Source of the DNA: CAYSHJ01 sp964589725
Lineage (GTDB): Bacteria; Planctomycetota; Planctomycetia; Planctomycetales; Planctomycetaceae
Length of the DNA: 10,843 bases
Assembly (NCBI GenBank): GCA_964589725.1
Contig: CAZPUJ010000128.1
Coordinates: forward strand, 1-10,843
Direction of reading: 5' to 3'
Part shown: in pieces, positions 1 to 7,038 of the stretch
Numbering within the stretch: the stretch's first letter is position 1
How the letters are laid out: every line of letters starts with the position of its first letter
Translations under genes and position numbers: made by a program
The notes under the pieces: generated by a model
Seen by the model: only the letters and a program-made list of their open reading frames with translations
The model's database searches: none
Told to the model about the DNA's origin: nothing

Positions 1-1215
1 CGCCCACATTGCGGCAGTTTCGAGCGTGTGCGGCGCAATGTGTTTGCCGCGCACGCGACGTTCGTTGTAGTCCTTGCCGTAGATGTTTATTTCATCCGAC
101 AGCGTGGTGACGTACGGCACGTCGATCTTGATCGTGCGGTCGCGGAGGGCCTCCATGAACTCGTTGGATTGCAGCTTGCGGTATTCCGGTTCGTTCGTGT
201 GGCCGATGATGACCGTGTCGATGTCGGTCTGAGCGAACTTCTTCGGCTTGATCTTGTGCTCCTGCGACGCGCCCAGCAGGTCGTACAGGAACGCGACGTC
301 GAGCTTCAGCACTTCGATGAACTCGATCATGCCGCGGTTGGAGACGTTGAATTCGCCGTCGAAATTGAACGCCCGCGGATCGGATTCGCTGCCGAACTCG
401 GCGATCTTGCGATAGTTGATGTCGCCAGTCAGTTCGGTCGAGTCCTGGTTCTTCTCGTCCTTCGGCTGGAACGTGCCGATACCGATGCGGTCTTGCTCGG
501 ACAACGTGATGCGTTTGACGACGACGTCTTGGACGACCTTGGTCCAGTCGCCGTTGTACTGCATTTGCCGCTCGCGAAATTCGTAGCGGCACAGCGGGCA
601 TAGCTCACCGGTGAATTCCATCGGATAGTCTTCGCCGCCCTTGTTCGACGGCTTGCGGTCGGTTTCGAGGAACTCACGCAGCGCGTTCCGTTGATCATCA
701 GGTACGAGCTGCAAAGGAGATTCATGCATCGGGCACCAGGTGATCAAGCCATCCGCTTCCTTCCAGCCAAACGAGTAAATCGCTCCGACATCGGTGCGGC
801 TGTAACGTTCGAGGCCGCGCTTCAACAGCCTGGCGATCGTGCTCTTCGAGCTTCCGACCGGGCCGTGGAGCAACAGCACGCGCCGCTCACTGCCGTACTT
901 TAACGCGGCACTCTTAAAAACATTCACCAAATCCATCAGCGGCTTCGTCAGCCCGAAGATGGCATCCTCGCCGCCATTTTCCGGATCGTCGAAGAAGCGA
1001 TACCGGATCAAGTTCTCTTTGTTGTTCTCGACGGGATAGGTCCCGTACGACGTGACCATGTCGTAAAGCCGCTGATAAGCCGTGCGATTCACCACGGCGT
1101 GCTCGCGGCTGATGTCGAGATAATCCGAGAACGTGCCTTGCCAGTGCTTTTCCCGGAAGGTATCGGGGCTGTGCTGCTGAGACATCTGTTCGAGAAGTTC
1201 ACGACCTGTCGCCAT
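1..1215 (-). CDS. prkA: PrkA family serine protein kinase, N-terminal part (runs off left edge)
   Basis: Cytosolic AAA+ domain serine protein kinase of the PrkA family. In other bacteria this family acts in stress, nutrient-limitation or sporulation signalling and is usually encoded with yeaH and spoVR genes. The 405 residues visible start MATGRELLEQMSQQHSP. A P-loop lies at residues 118-126 (GPVGSSKST). Two cysteine/histidine motifs follow, CPMH at 160-163 and CPLC at 206-209. A Walker-B-like segment NRGMIEFIEVLK is at 293-304 and the sensor-like TVIIGHTNEPEY at 334-345. These are characteristic PrkA blocks in the right order. Family members are about 640-690 residues, so roughly 250 C-terminal residues, including the PrkA C-terminal kinase domain, lie left of the window. 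The ATG at 1215 is chosen because AAGGAA (1228-1223) sits 7 nt upstream. The gene is intact as far as seen. Partner genes would be further left and cannot be checked here. Confidence 0.95.
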   Translation of the reverse strand, partial: MATGRELLEQMSQQHSPDTFREKHWQGTFSDYLDISREHAVVNRTAYQRLYDMVTSYGTYPVENNKENLIRYRFFDDPENGGEDAIFGLTKPLMDLVNVFKSAALKYGSERRVLLLHGPVGSSKSTIARLLKRGLERYSRTDVGAIYSFGWKEADGLITWCPMHESPLQLVPDDQRNALREFLETDRKPSNKGGEDYPMEFTGELCPLCRYEFRERQMQYNGDWTKVVQDVVVKRITLSEQDRIGIGTFQPKDEKNQDSTELTGDINYRKIAEFGSESDPRAFNFDGEFNVSNRGMIEFIEVLKLDVAFLYDLLGASQEHKIKPKKFAQTDIDTVIIGHTNEPEYRKLQSNEFMEALRDRTIKIDVPYVTTLSDEINIYGKDYNERRVRGKHIAPHTLETAAMWA

Positions 1216-1735
1216 TGCACCGTTCCTTCGAGACGAGGATCAAGGCGTGTTAAGTGATCGCAGCCAACGACATCACAAGTCGCCAGCAGTGTGTTGGTTT
1301 GTCATTGTTCATTGTGAAAAGAGCGAATGAGTTCAGGTCAACGTCGATGACACTCCGCTCGACGTGCAGGCATTAGGCCGGAAAGCAGGACGAGCCGTCT
1401 CACGCAAGAGGCGGGTTGCGGCGTATGCACCGCAATGCATTCCCGAGACGTGCGGGTCCGACCTTCCATGGCCAACACCGACTTGTAAGCGGAGAGCAGT
1501 AGGAATGTGCCCGTGAAGCCCCTTCCTGAGACGTTCACAAGGCGGCGCTAAGGGGAAGGCATTCAAAAGCCGACACGAATTATCACACCAATCGCATGTC
1601 TGGCAAGACGAGTTTTGTCTATCGCGACAAGCAGGCCAGCAGAACCGGCTGGGCGAAGCAGCACACAAGCAACAATGTGCGACGATTAAATTTCGCTTTG
1701 GAGTGTTGTTCGACTCGACGTGAGTGCTGACATTG
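1216..1735. other. Gene-poor intergenic region between the anti-sigma-like gene and prkA
   Basis: About 520 bp with no recognisable protein gene. Short open frames on the minus strand have no family resemblance I know. The stretch holds small perfect hairpins: a 7-bp stem (1341-1347 with 1359-1365, loop 11), a 6-bp stem (1416-1421 with 1430-1435, loop 8), and a 5-bp stem (1636-1640 with 1648-1652, loop 7). None is followed by a U-run, so they are not convincing intrinsic terminators. A weak promoter-like pair reading toward prkA is TTGACC (1341-1336) and CACAAT (1316-1311), but the spacer is 19 nt. The region should contain the 3' UTR of the anti-sigma-like gene and the promoter of prkA. A structured RNA is possible but unproven. 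Confidence 0.5.
1223..1228 (-). promoter_or_regulatory. Ribosome binding site of prkA
   Basis: AAGGAA on the minus strand ends 7 nt before the ATG at 1215. It supports that start codon. Confidence 0.6.
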
Positions 1736-3391
1736 TCACGCCGCGCCGTCTTGTTCCGGCGGCTTGCTCGGGGCCGGTTCGGCGGGAGCGGCTGCCGGCG
1801 TCGAGGCTTTCGGGGCAGCGTTGCGTTGCAGAGATTTGCCGGCTTGAGCCTGATCGACGACGACGAACAAGACTTGCATCGGACGTGATTCCGCCTGCTG
1901 CTTGGCGGCGTCTTTCGCACGGGCGAAACCTCGCGTCGAATTCTGACCGCGAGTTTGAGCTTGAGCTTTTCCACTGGCCGCACCCGGCGGCACAGTGTCG
2001 GCGGGCAACTGCACGACGTACTGTCGCGAAGACATCTGCTTCCGATCGGACGATTGAGCGACATCCGTCTTTGCTCCCGGCGCTACCTGATCGGCGGTCG
2101 GACTTCTCTTGGCCGACAGGGCTGGCTGCTTATCGCCAGCCGCTTCGGCTTTCTTCGCGGCCGATTCCGGTTTGAGCACGAAGCGGCGTAGAGCCTCCGG
2201 AGTAGATTCCTCAACCACTTGCTTGGCTTTGCTTTCTTCCATCTTGCGTACTCGTGAAGCGGTCAACGGCTTCGCCGCCGCTTCCTTGACAGACTTGTCG
2301 CTCCGAGACAGATGCTCATCCTCGTTCAGCCGCACTTGTCCTTCAGCGGCGGCATCCAATTGAGCCAACAGGATTGGCTGCTCAACTTCCAGGCTTTGCA
2401 CAAGTTGGTTTTCGCGCAACTGTCGCAACGTCGCGGCGAGCTGTTGCGAATCCGACTCGACATACACGGCCAACATCTGATCTGGAGCAGCGTCTTTGCC
2501 CGAGCGGCGTTTGGCGAGAACGGCCGATTCACGTTCGGAGCGGGCATCCGAAAAAGTCTTGGTGGCCTCGCCGGCGTCTGACTGCGCGATGTGGTTTTTC
2601 GCCAACAACAACTGCAATTGCTCCAGCCCTTTCTGACGATCAACAACCGTCAGTCGCACGACGGCCACCTGGTCGCCGCTGGACTGCAACGCTTCAACGA
2701 CGTCACCAATTTCCGCCTCTCGCAGTGTCGACTTATCAAAGTACGCCCCGCCGAAACCCGCGATGGTGCCGTCTCGGTTCGAGTTGAAAGTCAGAGCGTC
2801 CGCCGGAACATTGACCGCGACCGCGTTACTTCCCAGCGCGCCGTCAATTCTGTTCGACATCTTCAATTCGAGAGCGTCGCTAGAAGTGGCAGTCTCAGTG
2901 GCCGCGCTCGACGGCATCGCATTGCGGTAGCGAGAGTCATCGGCCGATGTTCCTGCTCGCGAACCCGTCGCGGCGATTTGTATTGGTGACTTCGAAGAGG
3001 TTGATGGCTCACCGTCCATCACACGAACGAGCAAAAACAATCCCGCAGCCGAGGTCAGCACCGTCGCCGCTACGTACGTCCAACGACTCGATGAGCTTTG
3101 CCTCGACCACCAACTCCGCACAAGCTGCGTCCGCTTGGTATCGCCGTCCGGCAACCGGCCCGACGGGATCAACATCTCCCGTTCAACGGCCTTGAGCACT
3201 TGCTGCGGAAACTCCGACGCCAGAGACTCGCGTGGTAACTCTTTCAACAGCGACGAGACCTGCCGGATCTCCGCCAGTTCCTGTCGAGCTTCCGCCGACG
3301 CCGACAACCGCTGTTCGACGACGGCCCGCTCGGCGGAAGTCGCTTCGCCGTCGTGAAAGGCAGACAGAAGATCGTCTTTAGGCAGGGGCAT
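1736..3391 (-). CDS. Anti-sigma-factor-like transmembrane protein with long low-complexity external domain
   Basis: A 551-residue predicted single-pass membrane protein. Residues 1-72 (LSAFHDGEATSAERAVVEQR, then helical heptads) resemble the sigma-binding N-terminal domain of planctomycete anti-sigma factors, but lack the HxxxCxxC zinc ligands, so it would be a zinc-free version. One transmembrane helix lies at about 104-123 (WTYVAATVLTSAAGLFLLVR). Residues 124-551 would be outside the cytoplasm. They include beta-like segments (QVAVVRLTVVD at 241-251, MLAVYVES at 306-313, MQVLFVVVDQ at 505-514) and an Ala/Lys/Ser/Gln-rich stretch at about 350-505, ending in a Pro/Ala-rich tail. Anti-sigma genes usually follow their ECF sigma gene. 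Here the upstream gene is formate dehydrogenase, 161 bp away, so no partner is visible. No clear Shine-Dalgarno precedes the ATG at 3391. It could instead be a generic envelope sensor whose N-terminus only resembles this fold. Confidence 0.7.
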   Translation of the reverse strand: MPLPKDDLLSAFHDGEATSAERAVVEQRLSASAEARQELAEIRQVSSLLKELPRESLASEFPQQVLKAVEREMLIPSGRLPDGDTKRTQLVRSWWSRQSSSSRWTYVAATVLTSAAGLFLLVRVMDGEPSTSSKSPIQIAATGSRAGTSADDSRYRNAMPSSAATETATSSDALELKMSNRIDGALGSNAVAVNVPADALTFNSNRDGTIAGFGGAYFDKSTLREAEIGDVVEALQSSGDQVAVVRLTVVDRQKGLEQLQLLLAKNHIAQSDAGEATKTFSDARSERESAVLAKRRSGKDAAPDQMLAVYVESDSQQLAATLRQLRENQLVQSLEVEQPILLAQLDAAAEGQVRLNEDEHLSRSDKSVKEAAAKPLTASRVRKMEESKAKQVVEESTPEALRRFVLKPESAAKKAEAAGDKQPALSAKRSPTADQVAPGAKTDVAQSSDRKQMSSRQYVVQLPADTVPPGAASGKAQAQTRGQNSTRGFARAKDAAKQQAESRPMQVLFVVVDQAQAGKSLQRNAAPKASTPAAAPAEPAPSKPPEQDGAA

Positions 3392-3552
3392 GGGGAAGGT
3401 CTTGTTGGCGGAAGGTCAAGCGGTGACGGCGGAAAAGATCGGTTGGTTCCACTGGCCGAATCGGACGGAGCCACCTCTCGAAAAGTTCCCGTGGCCACGA
3501 GCGTTGCGAAAAAAGGCCAGTATATCAATGCCGAAACCCCAAAGTTGCCCCG

Positions 3553-6500
3553 TTAGGTGCTAATTCGGCGACTTTGGACCTGCACCGCACAGAACTTGAA
3601 CTCCGGGATTTTACCGAAGGGATCGAGCACATCGGTCGTGAGGACGTTGGCGGCGGCCTCGCGGAAATGGAATGGAATAAAGACACAACCCGGCTCCAGC
3701 GAATCATCCGATCGAACGTCAAGTTCGATCGCCCCGCGTCGGCTGCGGACTTCAATCCGTTCGCCATCTTCGATGCCAAGCGACGATAGATCGAGCGGGT
3801 GCATCGCGGCAAACGCGGACGGTTCGATCGCGTCCAGCGCGCGGCTGCGGCGAGTCATGCTGCCCGTGTGCCAGTGCTCGAGCACGCGCCCCGTGTTGAG
3901 CACGAACGGATACTCATCGTCCGGAACTTCTGCCGCTGGCTGGTATCGGCACAGCACGAACTTCCCTCGACCCGTCTGTGTGGGGAATTCGTCGACGAAA
4001 AGGATTTGTTCACCATCGCCATGTTCCGGGTCGGCACACGGCCAGAGCTTGCCGGTCAGGCCGAGATTCGCATGGCTCAAACCGTGATAGCTTGGACTAA
4101 CCGACGCCAACTCGTCAAAGACATCGGCGGGCGAGTTGTAGTCCCACCGACTGTTCTGGCCAGCGGGGGGCGTTAGCCCCCCGGTTGGCTTGGACGTCAA
4201 CTGACCTTCATCCAGGTTGCTGACGCCCTCCGCCCGCTGGTCCGCGTTCAAACCGTCAATGCGCTTCGCGATGTCACAAATGATCCGCCAGTCCTGCCGA
4301 GCGTCACCCGGCGGGTCGAGCACTTGCCGGCCGAGTTGCACGCGACGGTCGGTGTTCGTGTACGTCCCATCCTTCTCGAAGTACGTCGACGCCGGCAGGA
4401 TCACGTCGGCGAACTCGGCGGTCTCAGTGATGAAGATGTCCTGCACAACTAAAAAGTCGAGGCTGGCGAGCGCCTTGCGGACCTTGTTGCTGTTCGGGTC
4501 CGAGATGAACGGATTTTCGCCGAGGATGTACATGCCGCGGACTTTGTGCTCCAACGCGGCCTTCATGATCTCGACGACGGTCAGCCCCGGATTCGGATCG
4601 AGCGGCACGCCCCACGCTTGCTCGAACTTTTCGCGCACCACGGGATCGACGACCTTTTGATAGTCCGGAAAGACCATCGGAATCAGCCCGGCATCGCTGG
4701 CTCCTTGGACATTGTTCTGCCCGCGCAACGGATGCAGCCCCGTCCCCGGCTTCCCGACATTGCCCGTCAGCAGACACAAAGAAATCAAACAGCGAGCATT
4801 ATCCGTCCCATGCGAATGCTGCGAGATGCCCATGCCCCAGAAGATGAGCATGCCGGATTTCGTAGCCGCAAGCAGCCTTGCTTGCGAGCTTGTGGTGATC
4901 AGCGACGCGCTCACCGCGAAGGGCGCAAATTGATCATCATGACCCGATCTGTCCGCAAGCTGGCAGCTCGCGGCTACGGTCCGCGCGATTGCCTCAATTT
5001 CGCTCGCGGAAATTCCGCAGATCGCGGATGCCTTTTCTGGCGAGTAATCAGACATCACAACGTCACGCAAAGCTGAAAAGTTCTCCGTGTGCTGCTCGAT
5101 GTACTCACGGTCGATCCAGCCTTCGCGGATCAGCACGTGCATCAGGCCGTTGTAAAACGCGACGTCCGTGCCGGGCCGAATCTGAGCGAAATGGGTGGCA
5201 AAGTCGCACAGGTCATGCCGCCGCACGTCGACGACGATCAGCTTCGTGCCGCGCTTGATCGCCTCTTTGATGAACGTGGCCGCGACGGGATGATTGGCCG
5301 TCGTGTTCGAGCCGGTGATCAACGCGACAGCCGCTCGCGAAACATCGGCAAAGATGTTCGTCACGGCTCCCGAACCAATCGTCTCCATCAACGCCGCGAC
5401 CGACGACGCATGACATAGCCGCGTGCAGTGATCGACGTTATTCGTCCCGAAGCCGACGCGAATCAACTTCTGAAACAGATACGCTTCCTCGTTCGAGCAC
5501 TTCGCCGACCCGAACCCCGCGAGAGCGTTCGGCCCGTGCCGCTGCTTAATGTCGTTGAGCCGCGACGCGATGAGATCGAGAGCCTCGTCCCACGAAGTCT
5601 CGCGAAATGCCGGCATGATCTCAGAATAATCGACAACGCCACCGGGTCTGCGAGTCCCATCACGACCACGGACGGACGAGACGACTTCCTTCGACAACGC
5701 TCCCTTCGGAAAGAATTCCGCGCGCCGAATCAGCGGCTTCGTCAGCCGCTGCGGATGCAGCGTGTAATCCCAACCGTAGCGTCCTTTGACGCACAGTCGT
5801 CCATGATTGACCGGACTTTCGCGGCCTTCGACGAAAACGATCTTGTCGTCGGTCGCCAGAGCCGTGATCGCGCAACCGACACCGCAATACGGACAAACCG
5901 TGTCGACCGCACGCAGTTCATCGCGTGAGACAACCGGTAGCGTGATCGCCTTCGGTGTCAGCGCCCCCGTCGGACACGTGCTGACACACTCGCCACACGA
6001 CACGCACGTGCTCTGCCCCATCGGCTGATTGAGATCGAACGCGATCCGAGCCGTGTGCCCTTTTCCCGTTCGCCCGATGACCTCATTCGATTGCAGATCG
6101 TCGCACGCTCGAAGGCAGCGATCACAGAGAATGCAAGCCGAGTGATCGACGGCGATGACGGGTGAGGAAGAGTCGAGAGACTCGACCTGGCGAGCGGGGG
6201 GCGTCAGCCCCCTGATGAGTTCGCTGGTTCCGCGGCCATCGTCCACACATGCGGAGCCATCAGGGGGCTGACGCCCCCCGCTCGCCGGGAGCTCATACTT
6301 TCGCCCCAGCGCTTCCAACTCGCAGTCCGCCGACGTCCGCTCCCGTTCACACGGCGACGGATGCTCGGCCAGCAGCAGCCGCGTCAGCATCGCGCGGTGC
6401 CGCTCAACTTTCGGCGAGCACGTTTCGACCGTCATGCCCTCGCAAACTTCGCGCACGCACGACGCGGCCAGCACGCGCTCGCCGACATCGACCACGCACA

Positions 6501-6666
6501 TCCGACACACCCCCACCGGCTGCATGCGCGGCGAGTGACACAGCACCGGAATTTCGATGCCAACTCGCCGAGCCGCCTCCCAAATCGTCGTCCCCGCCGG
6601 CACACTCACGGCACGACCGTCGACCACGAGCGAAACCATCTGCGTCTCAGCGATTGTCATCGGCAT
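3553..6666 (-). CDS. fdhA: Formate dehydrogenase alpha subunit, Mo/W-bis-MGD, multi Fe-S, cysteine type
   Basis: Cytosolic molybdopterin enzyme predicted to oxidise formate to CO2; 1037 residues, no Tat or Sec signal. Domains in order: [2Fe-2S] ferredoxin (Cys43, 54, 57, 70); a His-ligated cluster region (His102, Cys106, Cys115, with Glu109 where a Cys is usual); two [4Fe-4S] ferredoxin sites (Cys178/181/184/188 and 221/224/227/231); the Mo-domain [4Fe-4S] site (Cys258/261/265/292) followed by Lys294. The catalytic site is LCHASS with Cys418 (codon TGT, so not selenocysteine) and His419. The conserved segment PLRGQNNVQGASDAG follows, and the dinucleotide-binding C-terminal domain is at about 919-1031. 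An ATG also exists at 6738, but 6666 is preferred: AGGAGA lies 9 nt upstream, and the 24 extra residues are charged and unlike the family. Three insertions relative to E. coli FdhF (about residues 127-160, 563-602 and 809-836) coincide with inverted palindromic repeats. No NADH-binding subunit, fdhD or cofactor gene is nearby, so the electron acceptor is unknown. Confidence 0.94.
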   Translation of the reverse strand: MPMTIAETQMVSLVVDGRAVSVPAGTTIWEAARRVGIEIPVLCHSPRMQPVGVCRMCVVDVGERVLAASCVREVCEGMTVETCSPKVERHRAMLTRLLLAEHPSPCERERTSADCELEALGRKYELPASGGRQPPDGSACVDDGRGTSELIRGLTPPARQVESLDSSSPVIAVDHSACILCDRCLRACDDLQSNEVIGRTGKGHTARIAFDLNQPMGQSTCVSCGECVSTCPTGALTPKAITLPVVSRDELRAVDTVCPYCGVGCAITALATDDKIVFVEGRESPVNHGRLCVKGRYGWDYTLHPQRLTKPLIRRAEFFPKGALSKEVVSSVRGRDGTRRPGGVVDYSEIMPAFRETSWDEALDLIASRLNDIKQRHGPNALAGFGSAKCSNEEAYLFQKLIRVGFGTNNVDHCTRLCHASSVAALMETIGSGAVTNIFADVSRAAVALITGSNTTANHPVAATFIKEAIKRGTKLIVVDVRRHDLCDFATHFAQIRPGTDVAFYNGLMHVLIREGWIDREYIEQHTENFSALRDVVMSDYSPEKASAICGISASEIEAIARTVAASCQLADRSGHDDQFAPFAVSASLITTSSQARLLAATKSGMLIFWGMGISQHSHGTDNARCLISLCLLTGNVGKPGTGLHPLRGQNNVQGASDAGLIPMVFPDYQKVVDPVVREKFEQAWGVPLDPNPGLTVVEIMKAALEHKVRGMYILGENPFISDPNSNKVRKALASLDFLVVQDIFITETAEFADVILPASTYFEKDGTYTNTDRRVQLGRQVLDPPGDARQDWRIICDIAKRIDGLNADQRAEGVSNLDEGQLTSKPTGGLTPPAGQNSRWDYNSPADVFDELASVSPSYHGLSHANLGLTGKLWPCADPEHGDGEQILFVDEFPTQTGRGKFVLCRYQPAAEVPDDEYPFVLNTGRVLEHWHTGSMTRRSRALDAIEPSAFAAMHPLDLSSLGIEDGERIEVRSRRGAIELDVRSDDSLEPGCVFIPFHFREAAANVLTTDVLDPFGKIPEFKFCAVQVQSRRIST
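4159..4240. repeat. REPIN-like element C inside the FDH gene (one clear unit, one degenerate inverted unit)
   Basis: The clear unit has a perfect 7-bp stem: GGGGGGC at 4165-4171, loop GTTA, GCCCCCC at 4176-4182. Including its flank it matches the units of element A (GGCnAGCGGGGGGCGTnAGC) in the same orientation. A degenerate inverted unit lies at 4219-4240. The FDH frame reads it as GGLTPPAG, the same frame and peptide as RGLTPPAR in element A. It falls in a linker that E. coli FdhF lacks (residues 809-836). The second unit is weak; the first is certain. Confidence 0.7.
4861..4978. repeat. REPIN-like element B inside the FDH gene
   Basis: Two related palindromic units in inverted orientation, 66 bp apart. 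Unit 1 (4861-4886) contains CGCAAGCA-GCCT-TGCTTGCG, a perfect 8-bp stem with a 4-nt loop. Unit 2 (4953-4978), reverse complemented, shares CGTAGCCGCnAGCnGCC and GCTTGCG with it, differing by two substitutions plus a small indel. The element encodes residues 563-602 in frame, exactly between IEAIARTVA and ATKSGMLIFWGMG, which are contiguous in E. coli FdhF (IRQAMRMYA / QAKSAAILWGMG). Confidence 0.75.
6189..6286. repeat. REPIN-like element A inside the FDH gene: perfect 29-bp inverted repeat
   Basis: Positions 6189-6217 and 6258-6286 are exact reverse complements over 29 bp, separated by 40 bp. Each unit is itself palindromic (GGGGGC-GTCA-GCCCCC). Read on the coding strand the element gives residues 127-160 of FDH, including GGRQPPDG and RGLTPPAR. 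It lies in the linker between the His-cluster region and the first [4Fe-4S] ferredoxin site. The frame stays open through both units. Confidence 0.9.
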
Positions 6667-6675
6667 TTCGTTCCG

Positions 6676-6681
6676 TCTCCT
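6676..6681 (-). promoter_or_regulatory. Ribosome binding site deciding the FDH start
   Basis: AGGAGA on the minus strand lies 9 nt before the ATG at 6666. A second ATG two codons later (6660) is also possible. The site favours 6666 over the upstream ATG at 6738. Confidence 0.6.
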
Positions 6682-7024
6682 ATTCTCGTCTCCACGTCCT
6701 CCGTAAAACTTCAGGACTCTCTGCGTTTCGGAAAACAACTTTTTTCAAACGCAGAGACCGGACCATGAAGCAAAACGTTCGCAGAATTTCATCGGCGGTG
6801 TCCCAACTGTTGAGTCCGAGACAGTGTAGTCCAACACGCGACGAGTGATGAGAGATGAGCGATTGAGACGAGACGTCAAGGAAAACCTGCGACAGGAGAA
6901 TGAACTCGATTTGTCTCCATTGCCCGGCCACTAAAACACCCAGCCGATCGCTCTCAGCTTCCCAACTTCGACTGCGACTCATAGATTGCTGGCGTTGAGT
7001 GCTCATTCCGGTGATCCTGCCGTC

Positions 7025-7029
7025 GAGGA
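7025..7029 (+). promoter_or_regulatory. Ribosome binding site of the ThuA-LamG gene
   Basis: GAGGA lies 9 nt upstream of the ATG at 7039, which opens a good signal peptide. Together they support this start. Confidence 0.5.
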
Positions 7030-7038
7030 CAATTCCTG

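Larger units (their letters stand above)
6667..7038. other. Divergent intergenic region between FDH and the ThuA-LamG gene
   Basis: A 372-bp spacer that must carry promoters for both divergent genes. I see no convincing -35/-10 pair in either direction. A weak plus-strand candidate is TTGTCT (6911-6916) with TAAAAC (6932-6937), spacer 15. An AT-richer patch with a T-run is near 6730-6747 and a purine-rich plus-strand stretch near 6836-6892. No small gene, tRNA or long inverted repeat was recognised. Confidence 0.5.

Noticed and set aside
1333..2064. A 243-codon minus-strand frame overlapping the 3' end of the anti-sigma-like gene
   Set aside because: Its upstream half is an out-of-frame reading of that gene, and its downstream half in the gap has no family resemblance or Shine-Dalgarno.
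3490..3499. CGTGGCCACG palindrome in the spacer upstream of the anti-sigma-like gene
   Set aside because: A single 10-bp palindrome in GC-rich DNA with no second copy seen; could be an operator but nothing supports it.
5413..5415. Selenocysteine at the FDH active site
   Set aside because: The catalytic codon is TGT (Cys418); there is no in-frame TGA and no need for a SECIS element.
6667..6738. FDH starting at the upstream ATG (6738)
   Set aside because: The extra 24 residues are charged and unlike the family, and AGGAGA is properly spaced for the ATG at 6666.
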